Below, piece by piece: positions 61,201 through 63,110 of a stretch of DNA of 64,000 nucleotides. Position 1 is the stretch's first letter. Each line of letters starts with the position of its first letter. A program made the position numbers and the translations under genes. Source of the DNA: Tragulus kanchil (lineage: Eukaryota > Chordata > Mammalia > Artiodactyla > Tragulidae); assembly GCA_022376925.1 (NCBI GenBank), contig JAIOJX010000002.1:38340501-38404500 (forward strand), in the 5' to 3' direction. The notes beneath the pieces are model-generated. The model was given only the letters and a program-made list of their open reading frames with translations. It searched no databases and was not told where the DNA came from.

Positions 61201-62395
61201 GGTCTCGTGCCAGCCATCGCTGAACAGGTAGGTAAAAGTGTCTTCCAGCAGCCACATCCCACAGTTTTATCTGCAAAGAAATGACTCACTGGAAAAGACC
61301 CTGATGCTGGGGAAAATAGAAGGCAGAAGGAGAAGGGGATGACAGAGGATGAGATGGTTGGATGGCATCACTGAGTCATTAGACATGAGTTTGAGCAAAC
61401 TCCAGGAGATAGTGAAGGACAGGGAAACCTGGCGTGCTGCAGTCCATGGGGTCACAGAGAGTTGACTGAACTGAACTAAAACCTAATATTAGATTCTATG
61501 ATGCTGTGAAACTCTTCTTCAACTTCACACAATACTTAGTATCATTTATTTCTTTAGAAAATTAAGATATCACACTCTTAATTTTAAAAAAATGTTCTAA
61601 ACTAGAGAGAAATCTGTTTTTATCAATTGCCCATCTAATAATTATTCTCGTATAACTTTTTCCTATTCTCTTCCAAAACAGAAGCCAGGAGACATAAGAG
61701 CAAACATATGTTGTGGACAGTCTCCCTGAATTCATGTGGCCATGAGCAGTGACTATCTAACTCTGAACACAGCCTATTTCTCAGCCACATTTACACAAGT
61801 CATGAACAAAGCTCAGCTTTTGGCGAAATGCTCAGAAAGTCATTGAGCAGTACTGTTTTCATTTCCAAATCAAATTGATCAATTTTCAAAAATAAGGCTC
61901 AGCCTGGTAACGAAAGCACGCATTGACTTTGAGTTTTCAGCTCAGGAAGAACTTCATTGGACATTCAATTTTCTCATGACCGCCTAAGAACAAATTTTCT
62001 TTTTGGGGATTAAGAGACATTTCAGCTGACCTTCCTATAAGCTTCACTGTTGACAGGAGCACACTCCTGAATGCCAGAACATGAAACAACTGAGCACATT
62101 TAGATGCAGCCGTCACTCCCACCCAGGCAGTTTGTGAGAAGCAAGCAGTTCCTCAATCATTCATTCATCCATTCACTGATTTACTCGACAGGCACGGAGC
62201 CTCCCTGTCCTTCAGCGTTTGGGCAAGTGTCATCTGTGCAGCCTGCAGCGGATCCGGCCTACCTGGAAGGATGGGCTGCCCCGTGTTCAGAACAGGAAGC
62301 TCCCGACAGACCTCCCCATCCTCCTGGTCTCGTGCCAGCCATCGCTGAACAGGTAGGTAAAAGTGTCTTCCAGCAGCCACATCCCACAGTTTTAT
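6165..62395 (-). CDS. Multi-exon PLAT + double beta-trefoil protein gene (partial, 11 exons)
   Basis: Eleven minus-strand exons were joined by hand from splice sites and phase (133, 152, 79, 76, 77, 120, 104, 177, 213, 178 and 132 nt). The total of 1441 nt stays open through all ten joins. In the spliced partial protein, residues 1-44 close one PLAT/LH2 domain, about 45-165 form a second complete PLAT domain, about 174-306 and 307-437 look like two FGF-like beta-trefoils, and 437-480 start a charged, Glu/Lys/Pro-rich tail. PLAT domains are known as lipid- or protein-binding beta-sandwiches; the molecular role here is unknown. LOXHD1 is the closest PLAT family I recall but lacks trefoils in my memory. 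An extended RP1-locus transcript is my best candidate, unverified. Start and stop codons lie outside the window. Most exons are repeated by the block duplications described below, and one copy of each was chosen because both its splice sites are intact. Confidence 0.8.
6700..6920 (+). mobile_element. Bov-tA SINE (D2 copy)
   Basis: Block copy of 5705-5925, with one substitution in the tRNA-derived head. Confidence 0.9.
7160..7291 (-). CDS. Second copy of exon 11 (block D2)
   Basis: Same 132 nt and splice sites as 6165-6296, offset exactly 995 bp. The whole 995-bp block shows a single substitution between copies (near 5734/6729, inside a Bov-tA SINE). 132 is a multiple of three, so both copies could be joined in frame by mistake. 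Confidence 0.75.
7770..8335 (+). mobile_element. BovB (RTE) LINE 3' end
   Basis: The translation shows the RTE reverse-transcriptase C-terminus: [19 protein letters not shown], then [19 protein letters not shown] and [18 protein letters not shown]. It is 5'-truncated and split over frames, so inactive. Confidence 0.92.
8875..9440 (+). mobile_element. BovB LINE 3' end (D3 copy)
   Basis: Block copy of 7770-8335, offset 1105 bp. Confidence 0.92.
9497..11757. repeat. Tandem block pair D4 (9497-10628 / 10629-11757)
   Basis: Offset about 1132 bp, with a 1-base T-run difference. It overlaps D3, so the 150 bp after the shared TTACAAAGTTCAAGCTG occur three times (8392, 9497, 10629). Confidence 0.95.
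10505..10628 (+). mobile_element. CHR-type tRNA-derived SINE
   Basis: GGGGCTTTCCTGGTGGTCCA head, CAGGGAACTGAAATCCC and GCCACAACTAAGACCCAGC. Cut at the D4 block end before its A tail; the full-tailed copy is at 11637-11790. Confidence 0.8.
11637..11790 (+). mobile_element. CHR-type SINE with A tail (D4 copy)
   Basis: Same element as 10505-10628, here with its TAAATAAAC and poly-A tail. Confidence 0.8.
12005..12665 (+). mobile_element. Old L1 ORF2 fragment
   Basis: TTTGATAACCTAGATGAAATGG and ACACCAGGCTCACTTGC are diverged L1 ORF2 text; many stops. It runs into BovB at about 12680. Confidence 0.8.
12680..13110 (+). mobile_element. BovB LINE 3' end
   Basis: TGTACGGATATGAGAGTTGG through GCAGTCCATGGGGCCACAAA, with [16 protein letters not shown] coding text. 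Independent of the 7.7 kb copy. Confidence 0.92.
13236..13572 (+). mobile_element. CHR-2-type SINE, long form
   Basis: GGGCTTCCCCTGGTGGTCCAG head with tRNA-like B-box text GGTTTGATCCCTGG, then GTGCCGCGGAGCGGCTGG and a long 3' body ending in an A tail. Confidence 0.85.
13845..14145 (+). mobile_element. CHR-2-type SINE, 5'-truncated head
   Basis: CGCCTTGCAGTGCAAGG, GGTTCGACCCCTGGCCTGGG and the CHR body; ends with AAATAAATAAATC and a poly-A/GAA tail. An inverted Bov-tA head follows at about 14165-14275. Confidence 0.82.
14170..14278 (-). mobile_element. Truncated Bov-tA head, inverted
   Basis: CCAGGGGATCTTCCTGACTC and TTGCCACTAAGCCACCAGGG are the inverted Bov-tA 5' region. Repeated at 15289-15397. 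Confidence 0.7.
14964..15265 (+). mobile_element. CHR-2-type SINE (D5 copy)
   Basis: Block copy of 13845-14145, offset 1119 bp. Confidence 0.82.
16123..16400 (+). mobile_element. CHR-2-type SINE
   Basis: GGGCTTCCCTGGTGGTCCAG, GGTTCAATCCCTGGCCTGGG, CGCGAAGCGGCTGGACC and an AAACAAACAAAC tail. Confidence 0.85.
16458..16519 (+). repeat. Short tandem repeat, three ~20-bp units
   Basis: The unit ATGGTTTTGTATTG plus a TTTCT spacer occurs three times in a row with one or two mismatches. No function implied. Confidence 0.8.
16745..17030 (-). mobile_element. CHR-type SINE, inverted
   Basis: Inverted CHR text: CCTGGGCCAGGGATCAAAC and CACTGGACTACTGGGGAAGCC. Repeated at 17877-18162. Confidence 0.78.
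17236..17282. repeat. AT/ATGT microsatellite
   Basis: ATATATATATACACATGC and TATGTATGTATG runs. Repeated at 18368-18414. Confidence 0.85.
17318..17428 (+). mobile_element. BovA SINE fragment
   Basis: CAACCCACTCCAGTATTCTT through CACAGGGTCACAAAGAGTTG. Repeated at 18450-18560; a fragment recurs at 19611-19640. Confidence 0.85.
17877..18162 (-). mobile_element. CHR-type SINE, inverted (D6 copy)
   Basis: Block copy of 16745-17030, offset 1132 bp. Confidence 0.78.
18450..18560 (+). mobile_element. BovA SINE fragment (D6 copy)
   Basis: Block copy of 17318-17428. Confidence 0.85.
18945..19095 (+). mobile_element. CHR-type SINE
   Basis: GGGGAATTCCCTGGTGGTCC, GGTTCAATCCCTGGTCAGGG, tail AAATAAATATAAATAAAA. 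Repeated at 20036-20188. Confidence 0.8.
19417..19562 (-). pseudogene. Truncated copy of exon 10 (block D7), Glu variant
   Basis: The donor and about 146 nt of the exon are present. The acceptor side stops at the block end and is followed by 48 bp of filler (19563-19610). It differs from 20508-20685 by one missense base giving Glu for Lys in the YT-x-DEG motif. The coding part is intact but it cannot be spliced in as it stands. Confidence 0.8.
20036..20188 (+). mobile_element. CHR-type SINE (D7 copy)
   Basis: Block copy of 18945-19095, with one substitution at the 5' edge (GTCGGGG against GTGGGGG). Confidence 0.8.
20508..20685 (-). CDS. Exon 10: second beta-trefoil, third repeat
   Basis: 178 nt, phase 0 in and phase 1 out. 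Acceptor CTTTTGATCACAG, donor GTAGGT. The translation begins [17 protein letters not shown], then [15 protein letters not shown] and FFYPQVIK. The D-G-A/G-A-G-D stretch is continuous across the exon 9/10 join. This copy encodes YTKDEG; the truncated copy at 19417-19562 encodes YTEDEG. The terminal T joins TT of exon 11 to make Phe. Confidence 0.86.
20686..21707. other. Intron, nothing recognised
   Basis: Single-copy intronic sequence between exon 10 and the next repeat. GC rises at 20930-21500 but no exon with compatible phase and splice sites was found. Confidence 0.5.
21708..21836 (+). mobile_element. BovA SINE
   Basis: CCCCTGGAGGAGGGCATGGC, CACTCCAGTATTCTGGCC, AGTCAGACACGACTGAAG. Confidence 0.9.
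21957..24220. repeat. Tandem block pair D8 (21957-23088 / 23089-24220)
   Basis: Offset 1132 bp with a handful of substitutions (e.g. TTGCTGGCAAAC against TTGCCAGCAAAC). Confidence 0.95.
24575..24690 (-). mobile_element. Inverted BovA SINE fragment
   Basis: TGTCCGACTCTTTGTGACC and AGGCTCCTCTGTCCATG. Repeated at 25645-25760. Confidence 0.82.
24690..24920 (+). mobile_element. LTR-like remnant
   Basis: CAGCAGGAACCCAATAAAGC followed by a T-rich, CT-rich stretch resembles the R/U5 part of an endogenous retroviral LTR (AATAAA signal). No internal retroviral coding seen. Repeated by D9 and, in part, D10. A family name would need a repeat search. Confidence 0.4.
25645..25760 (-). mobile_element. Inverted BovA SINE fragment (D9 copy)
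   Basis: Block copy of 24575-24690. Confidence 0.82.
26318..26518 (+). mobile_element. Bov-tA SINE
   Basis: GGCTTCCCTGGGGGCTCAGT head, TGGGAAGATCCCCTGGAG, AGTCACAGAGTCGGACAAC. Repeated at 27405-27605. Confidence 0.9.
27405..27605 (+). mobile_element. Bov-tA SINE (D10 copy)
   Basis: Block copy of 26318-26518 with one transition (GGAGATG against GGAGGTG). Confidence 0.9.
27947..29073. other. Single-copy intron, GC-richer, no exon found
   Basis: Several long chance frames exist on both strands (for example minus 28618-28295 and plus 28633-29022). None has PLAT or trefoil motifs, and none is needed, since exon 9 joins exon 10 in phase. Confidence 0.5.
29074..29180 (+). mobile_element. CHR-type SINE
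   Basis: GGGACTTCCCTGGTGGTCCA, GTGTGATCCCTGGTCACGG and a poly-A tail. Confidence 0.8.
29284..29400. mobile_element. Possible MER5A-type (hAT) DNA transposon remnant
   Basis: CTGCTTGTTAGAAGCACAG, then GCCTATCTGAGTCAGAA recall the MER5A consensus. Heavily diverged. Confidence 0.4.
29665..29877 (-). CDS. Exon 9: second beta-trefoil, repeats one and two
   Basis: 213 nt, 71 codons, phase 0 in and out. Acceptor GTTGCTCTGCAG, donor GTAAGC. The translation contains [17 protein letters not shown], then [17 protein letters not shown] and [11 protein letters not shown]. Two DG-type turns, QPDGSCTG and SRCDG, suggest the first two modules of a second trefoil. The N-terminal stretch [11 protein letters not shown] is hydrophobic but short and inside the protein; I do not call it a membrane segment. 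A truncated copy lies at 30762-30958. Confidence 0.86.
30306..30500 (+). mobile_element. Bov-tA SINE
   Basis: GGGGTTTCCCATGTGGTGCT head, GGTTCGATCCTGGGGTGGGG, GGAGCCTGGTGAGCTACAGT. Repeated at 31387-31580. Confidence 0.88.
30762..30958 (-). pseudogene. Truncated copy of exon 9 (block D11)
   Basis: The acceptor and about 196 nt of exon 9 are repeated. The last residues (SRCDGA) and the donor are missing, because block D11 copy 2 starts within the exon. The preceding 48 bp (30715-30762) are filler found nowhere else nearby. Without a donor this cannot be a working exon. Confidence 0.8.
31387..31580 (+). mobile_element. Bov-tA SINE (D11 copy)
   Basis: Block copy of 30306-30500 with C/T and A/G changes. 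Confidence 0.88.
31793..34026. repeat. Tandem block pair D12 (31793-32909 / 32910-34026)
   Basis: Offset about 1115 bp. This is the most diverged pair, with more than ten SNPs. Contains LTR-like sequence around 31.93-32.4 kb. Confidence 0.95.
31935..32400. mobile_element. LTR-like remnant
   Basis: A C/G-rich stretch with GGCAACTT/GTAACTTAGGG, long chance frames and no internal retroviral genes resembles ruminant ERV LTR sequence. Repeated at 33050-33515 in D12. No family name possible without a repeat search. Confidence 0.35.
34604..34780 (-). CDS. Exon 8: third beta-trefoil repeat
   Basis: 177 nt, exactly 59 codons, phase 0 in and out. Acceptor TTTCCCTCTTTCAG, donor GTAAAA. The translation contains [30 protein letters not shown] and ends SKEFVVFVK. 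The VIFDHQGK turn is the third DG-type turn of the first trefoil. This copy reads STELRV where the other copy (35712-35888) reads STEMRV. Confidence 0.86.
35712..35888 (-). CDS. Second copy of exon 8 (block D13), Leu/Met variant
   Basis: Full 177-nt copy with both splice sites, offset 1108 bp. One missense difference from 34604-34780: TTG (Leu) there, ATG (Met) here, in the STE-x-RV segment. Because the exon is in phase 0 and a multiple of three, both copies could be joined in frame by a gene predictor, duplicating 59 residues. The variant may be allelic; see the haplotype finding. Confidence 0.75.
36112..36847. other. Single-copy intron
   Basis: No exon or clear repeat recognised, apart from an A run near 36247-36260. 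Confidence 0.5.
36848..37260 (+). mobile_element. CHR-type SINE interrupted by a second SINE
   Basis: Head GGACTCCCATGGTGCTCCAG at 36848, body to AAAGACCCAGTGC (36951-36963); the element resumes with the same 13 bases at 37206-37218 and ends in its A tail. The interruption is the younger SINE at 36964-37205. Confidence 0.85.
36964..37205 (+). mobile_element. CHR-type SINE inserted in the older one
   Basis: GGGACTTCCTTGCTGGTCCA head, GGTTCAATCCCTGCTCTGGG, A-rich tail. It is flanked by perfect 13-bp target-site duplications AAAGACCCAGTGC. Confidence 0.88.
37525..37640. mobile_element. Possible MIR fragment
   Basis: CCTCAGGCTCCTTTTCTGTC, then AGGTAACAATGC and AGGATAGGTAACAAGG resemble the MIR core. 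Weak. Confidence 0.35.
37728..37870. mobile_element. Ruminant L1-associated repeat fragment
   Basis: TTAATTGGAGGATAATTACT and CTGCCATACATCAACATGAA are phrases common in ruminant interspersed repeats. It is probably inverted L1-derived. Confidence 0.55.
38279..38382 (-). CDS. Exon 7: second beta-trefoil repeat (single copy)
   Basis: 104 nt, phase 1 in and phase 0 out. Acceptor CATTTTATAG, donor GTATGT. The translation reads [16 protein letters not shown], then [16 protein letters not shown]. The L-F-x-V plus hydrophobic-ALDNG-x-V-G pattern matches the second module of an FGF-like trefoil. No frame of 60 or more codons shows it, and it was found by following phase from exon 6. It lies outside the duplicated blocks. 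Confidence 0.85.
38879..39070 (-). mobile_element. CHR-type SINE, inverted
   Basis: CTGGGACAGGGATCAAACC and CACTGGACCACCAAGGAGCC. Repeated at 40005-40196. Confidence 0.8.
39173..39240 (+). mobile_element. Possible MIR 3' end
   Basis: ACAGTGCCTAGAACTTAGTA and GGCACTCAGGAAACATTC match the usual MIR tail pattern. Repeated at 40299-40366. Confidence 0.5.
39285..39600 (+). mobile_element. L1 3'-UTR fragment
   Basis: ATGATATCACTCACATGTGA, CAGAGTCAGGAGAGAGAGGG and TATGGTCAGTAACACTCTAC are typical of old L1 3' ends. Repeated at 40411-40726. Confidence 0.7.
39665..39815 (+). mobile_element. BovB 3'-end fragment
   Basis: GGATGGCATCACCATCTCAA, GTGAAGGACAGGAAAGCCTG. Repeated at 40791-40941 and 41875-42025. 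Confidence 0.88.
40005..40196 (-). mobile_element. CHR-type SINE, inverted (D14 copy)
   Basis: Block copy of 38879-39070. Confidence 0.8.
41608..41727 (-). CDS. Exon 6: first beta-trefoil repeat (FGF-like)
   Basis: 120 nt, phase 1 in and phase 1 out. Acceptor GTTAGTGGGCTGCAG, donor GTGAGA. The translation contains [15 protein letters not shown] and then [13 protein letters not shown]. The second segment resembles the FGF core strand (hydrophobic-x-h-x-PDG-x-VDGT), which is the reason for calling a beta-trefoil. The exon ends with G, completed to Gly by GT of exon 7. A second copy is at 42692-42811. Confidence 0.85.
42692..42811 (-). CDS. Second copy of exon 6 (block D15)
   Basis: Exon and both splice sites repeat those at 41608-41727, offset 1084 bp. 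The upstream flank of this copy has about 12 extra bases near 42868-42879, in the intron 5' of the acceptor. The rest of the block, including a BovB fragment, is the same. 120 nt is a multiple of three, so a gene model could silently include this exon twice in frame. Confidence 0.75.
43117..43193 (-). CDS. Exon 5: PLAT closing strand and linker (single copy)
   Basis: 77 nt, phase 2 in and phase 1 out. Acceptor TCACTCTTCAG, donor GTGAGT. After the split Arg codon the translation reads [16 protein letters not shown], the standard PLAT ending (RWLD, EDDG, VREL-Y). About eight linker residues, SNSIISA and neighbours, follow before the beta-trefoil part. It lies in a stretch that is not duplicated, so it is present once. 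Confidence 0.88.
43290..43495 (-). mobile_element. Bov-tA SINE, inverted
   Basis: TCCAGGCAAGGATACTGGAG, CCTCCAGGGGACCTTCC, AGAGCCACCTGGGAAGCCCC. Single copy. Confidence 0.88.
44000..44210 (-). mobile_element. Bov-tA SINE, inverted
   Basis: CAGTCATGTCCAACTCTTTG, CTTCTCCAGGGGATTCTCC, ACCATCTTGGAAGCCC. It carries an internal repeat of the GAATCTCGTCTGTCCATGG segment. Confidence 0.88.
44487..44562 (-). CDS. Exon 4: PLAT strand with [13 protein letters not shown] motif
   Basis: 76 nt, phase 1 in and phase 2 out. Acceptor CTTGTATTTAG, donor GTTGGT, a weaker but acceptable GT donor. The translation reads [13 protein letters not shown] and ends YAFFCH. This matches the PLAT pattern GWFLDxVxVxDP followed by Y-x-F-x-C. 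The terminal AG joins G of exon 5 to make Arg of the RWLD motif. A second copy lies at 45580-45655. Confidence 0.87.
44798..44905 (-). mobile_element. BovA fragment, inverted
   Basis: GACGTGTCTGACTCTTCATG, CAGGCTCCTCTGTCCATGG. Repeated at 45891-45998. Confidence 0.75.
45103..45133. repeat. AC microsatellite
   Basis: About 15 AC units. The D16 copy at 46197-46223 is shorter by about two units. Confidence 0.95.
45580..45655 (-). CDS. Second copy of exon 4 (block D16)
   Basis: Same 76 nt with the same acceptor and donor as 44487-44562, offset about 1093 bp. The surrounding intron, a truncated Bov-tA and an AC microsatellite are copied with it. Inclusion of both would shift the frame. Confidence 0.75.
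46441..47148. other. AT-rich single-copy intron
   Basis: Long A/T runs, no exon or repeat family recognised. Confidence 0.5.
47149..49150. repeat. Tandem block pair D17 (47149-48126 / 48169-49150)
   Basis: Offset about 1020 bp. The 42-bp filler at 48127-48168 is an imperfect copy of text at about 49182-49207. A 3-bp difference lies at GCCAGGCCG. Confidence 0.95.
49365..49443 (-). CDS. Exon 3: central PLAT strands
   Basis: Acceptor GGTTTGTAATAG, donor GTAAGA; 79 nt, phase 0 in and phase 1 out. The translation reads [16 protein letters not shown] and then [10 protein letters not shown]. The VDTF start and the (K/R)-(I/V)-x-IGHD-(N/G)-x-G-x-x-P core are diagnostic PLAT strands. Exon 2 ends RGQ in phase 0 and exon 4 supplies the remainder of the Gly codon, giving GPG-NGWF across the next join. 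A second copy is at 50460-50538. Confidence 0.88.
49665..49979 (-). mobile_element. CHR-2-type SINE, inverted, with target-site duplication
   Basis: Inverted long-form CHR: GGGATCGAACCGGCGCCCC and CACTGGACCACCAGGGGAAG. Flanked by ATAGTGCTGTATTTT at 49648-49662 and 49980-49994, so the insertion is complete and fairly young. Confidence 0.9.
50460..50538 (-). CDS. Second copy of exon 3 (block D18)
   Basis: Exon and both splice sites repeat those at 49365-49443. It lies in the second half of block D18, offset by about 1095 bp. The block pair also carries a 3-bp difference (AGCAGCATG against AGCATG near 49210/50309) and duplicates the neighbouring CHR SINE with its target-site duplication. That argues for copied sequence rather than independent exons. 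Confidence 0.75.
50759..51073 (-). mobile_element. CHR-2-type SINE, inverted (D18 copy)
   Basis: Block copy of 49665-49979 including its target-site duplication, with a few substitutions (GAGCGCCGGC against GAGCACCAGC). Confidence 0.9.
51379..53546. repeat. Tandem block pair D19 (51379-52452 / 52474-53546)
   Basis: Offset about 1095 bp with ~20 bp of filler. Includes the truncated exon 2 copy. A possible MIR fragment lies at 51715-51830 (TATAGACGAGAACAGTGAGG). Confidence 0.95.
52377..52452 (-). pseudogene. Truncated copy of exon 2 (block D19)
   Basis: The donor and the last ~76 nt of exon 2 are present, from the GQQGDTG region to RGQ. The copy stops in the middle of the exon, where about 20 bp of filler (52453-52473) precedes the start of the next block. 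There is no acceptor, so it cannot be a working exon. The break coincides with the block boundary, not with any transposon end. Confidence 0.8.
53471..53622 (-). CDS. Exon 2: N-terminal half of complete PLAT domain
   Basis: Acceptor TTTTCTCTTGTTGTCAG, donor GTAAGT. Phase 1 in, phase 0 out, 50 full codons. The translation begins [17 protein letters not shown] and continues [15 protein letters not shown]. This is the canonical PLAT opening: Y-x-V-x-V-x-TG, AGT, then I-y-I/v-YG and the GDTG turn. It ends RGQ, and exon 3 continues VDTF, matching the RG-x-VDTF strand seen in multi-PLAT proteins. A full second copy lies at 54567-54718 and a truncated one at 52377-52452. The two full copies cannot be ranked from sequence alone. 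Confidence 0.88.
53672..53796 (+). mobile_element. BovA SINE fragment
   Basis: CCCTGGAGGAGGAGATGGC, CACTCCAGTATTCATGC, AGTCAGACACAACTGAG. Repeated at 54768-54892. Confidence 0.88.
53836..53919 (-). mobile_element. 5'-truncated A-tailed element with target-site duplication
   Basis: Inverted relative of 2332-2478: its sense strand has CATACATGTCTGTGAACAAC, AAAACTCTGTAAAA and a poly-A tail. Flanked by TTATACATTCCT at 53824-53835 and 53920-53931. Copied at 54932-55015 by D20. Confidence 0.72.
54567..54718 (-). CDS. Second full copy of exon 2 (block D20)
   Basis: All 152 coding bases and both splice sites repeat the exon at 53471-53622. The nearest difference seen is one base in the intron just upstream (CCAAAGACTGG against CCAAGGACTGG, near 54750). 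It belongs to the second half of tandem block D20. A transcript including both would carry 152 nt twice and lose frame, so one copy is probably an assembly product. Confidence 0.75.
54768..54892 (+). mobile_element. BovA SINE fragment (D20 copy)
   Basis: Block copy of 53672-53796. Confidence 0.88.
54932..55015 (-). mobile_element. A-tailed element (D20 copy)
   Basis: Block copy of 53836-53919. Confidence 0.7.
55430..56966 (+). mobile_element. Old L1 ORF2 to 3' end
   Basis: Diverged ORF2 text (GACCCAACTATGTGTTGTC, TTTGATAACCTAGAAGAAG), then the 3' phrase TTACCACAATTAAAT. Many stops. The 3' part is repeated at 57411-58123 in D21. Confidence 0.8.
56997..57062. repeat. TA/TG microsatellite
   Basis: (TA)n-(TG)n-(TA)n with about 17 TG units. 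The D21 copy at 58154-58214 has about 11 TG units but more TA. Confidence 0.95.
57066..57210 (+). mobile_element. BovA SINE fragment
   Basis: CTTGGTTGAGAAGATCCCTT, CACTCCAGTATTCTTGCC, AGTCAGACACAACTGAAG. Repeated at 58219-58361. Confidence 0.88.
58219..58361 (+). mobile_element. BovA SINE fragment (D21 copy)
   Basis: Block copy of 57066-57210; its last part recurs at 59447-59478 at the D22 junction. Confidence 0.88.
58790..59000 (-). mobile_element. Bov-tA SINE, inverted
   Basis: TGTGCCTGACTCATCACAGC, TTCCAGGCAAGAGTACTGGA, GAGCCACAGGGAAGTCC. Repeated at 59905-60115. Confidence 0.9.
59024..59232 (+). mobile_element. BovB 3'-end fragment
   Basis: GGCCACCTGATGCAAAGAAA through GCAGTCCATGGGGTCACAGA. 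Repeated at 60139-60347 and 61272-61472. Confidence 0.9.
59905..60115 (-). mobile_element. Bov-tA SINE, inverted (D22 copy)
   Basis: Block copy of 58790-59000. Confidence 0.9.
60139..60347 (+). mobile_element. BovB fragment (D22 copy)
   Basis: Block copy of 59024-59232. Confidence 0.9.
61138..61270 (-). CDS. Second copy of exon 1 (block D23), acceptor side replaced
   Basis: The 133 coding bases match the copy at 62263-62395. Directly upstream in the sense direction, the native acceptor tract is replaced by BovB sequence starting at 61272. The junction shares TGCAA with both sides, so an AG remains at the exon edge by coincidence. This looks like a product of the ~1.1 kb block duplication rather than a second biological exon. 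If both copies were spliced in, 133 nt would shift the frame. Confidence 0.75.
62263..62395 (-). CDS. Exon 1 of window: C-terminal half of a PLAT domain
   Basis: Phase 0 in, phase 1 out. The acceptor is a pyrimidine-rich tract ending TTGCAG just above 62395; the donor is GTAGGC below 62263. The translation contains FYLPVQRWL followed by [13 protein letters not shown]. This is the usual closing pattern of PLAT domains in LOXHD1-like proteins: an aromatic/Pro-x-x-RWL strand, an acidic DG turn, then REL. The last G of the exon joins TG of exon 2 to make a Val codon, so this domain runs directly into the next PLAT domain. The first half of this domain must lie on exons beyond the right edge; I found none in 62.4-64 kb. 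This is the copy with the native acceptor; the other copy is at 61138-61270. Confidence 0.85.
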
Positions 62396-62400
62396 CTGCA

Positions 62401-62904
62401 ACAGTAACAGTATGACTTGTAAAGAATGGAAAAATACATTATAAAAAAGCGTCATATCATATAAGTTTTTGTCCAAGGCTGACACTGAAGGCTTTTTTAC
62501 CCTTTTCAGTAAATATTGTTGAATACTTGAAAAGAAAAGTGCTAATTTCTTCTTTCATTGCCATCTCAAGTATAACGGCATTTCTTTTCTCTACTTTCAA
62601 ATTTTTCTATTTCTAATTTCTCTATATTGAAATGCCAAACCTGCCCATCTCCTCCTAAATTGTCTAAGCACCATCCACATTTTCCTATCTAGAAAGATAT
62701 TTACAACTTAAAATCTATCATCTCCTTGCTCCAACACCTTAGTACTGAATTTTTTGATTTAAAGTGATTTTCCAAAAAATACAAGTATGAGCTTAAATTT
62801 CATTCATTACAGATACAAATTCATACAGTTCCTTCCTTGGGTTCTTAGTAATTAATGACATTCAAGCTAGAATTCTTTATTTGGGTACCAATTATACCAT
62901 ATTA
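62401..62904. other. Intron, AT-rich, single copy
   Basis: No repeat or exon recognised. Confidence 0.5.
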
Positions 62905-63110
62905 GGACTTTGTTGGTGGCTCAGATGGTAAAGAATCTGCCTGCGATGTAGGAGACTGCTTGTTTGATCCTTGGGTGGGGAAGATCCCCTGGAGAAGGCA
63001 GTGGCTACCCACTCCAGCATTCTTGCCTGGAGAATCCCATTAACAGAGGAGCTTGGTGGGCTACAGACCATGGAGTTGCACAGAGTCAGACACAACTGAG
63101 CAACTAACTC
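62905..63110 (+). mobile_element. Bov-tA SINE
   Basis: GGACTTTGTTGGTGGCTCAG head, GGTGGGGAAGATCCCCTGGA, AGTCAGACACAACTGAGC tail. Confidence 0.92.

Larger units (their letters stand above)
60147..62400. repeat. Tandem block pair D23 (60147-61271 / 61272-62400)
   Basis: Offset 1125 bp, no internal difference noticed. It overlaps D22, so the BovB piece occurs three times. Junction microhomology TGCAA. Contains exon 1. Confidence 0.96.

Noticed and set aside
2897..62400. The serial duplications as a new biological amplification system
   Set aside because: Blocks are unrelated in sequence, similar in length, and joined by filler resembling read-end error. Haplotype mixing and cut exons fit an assembly artefact better.
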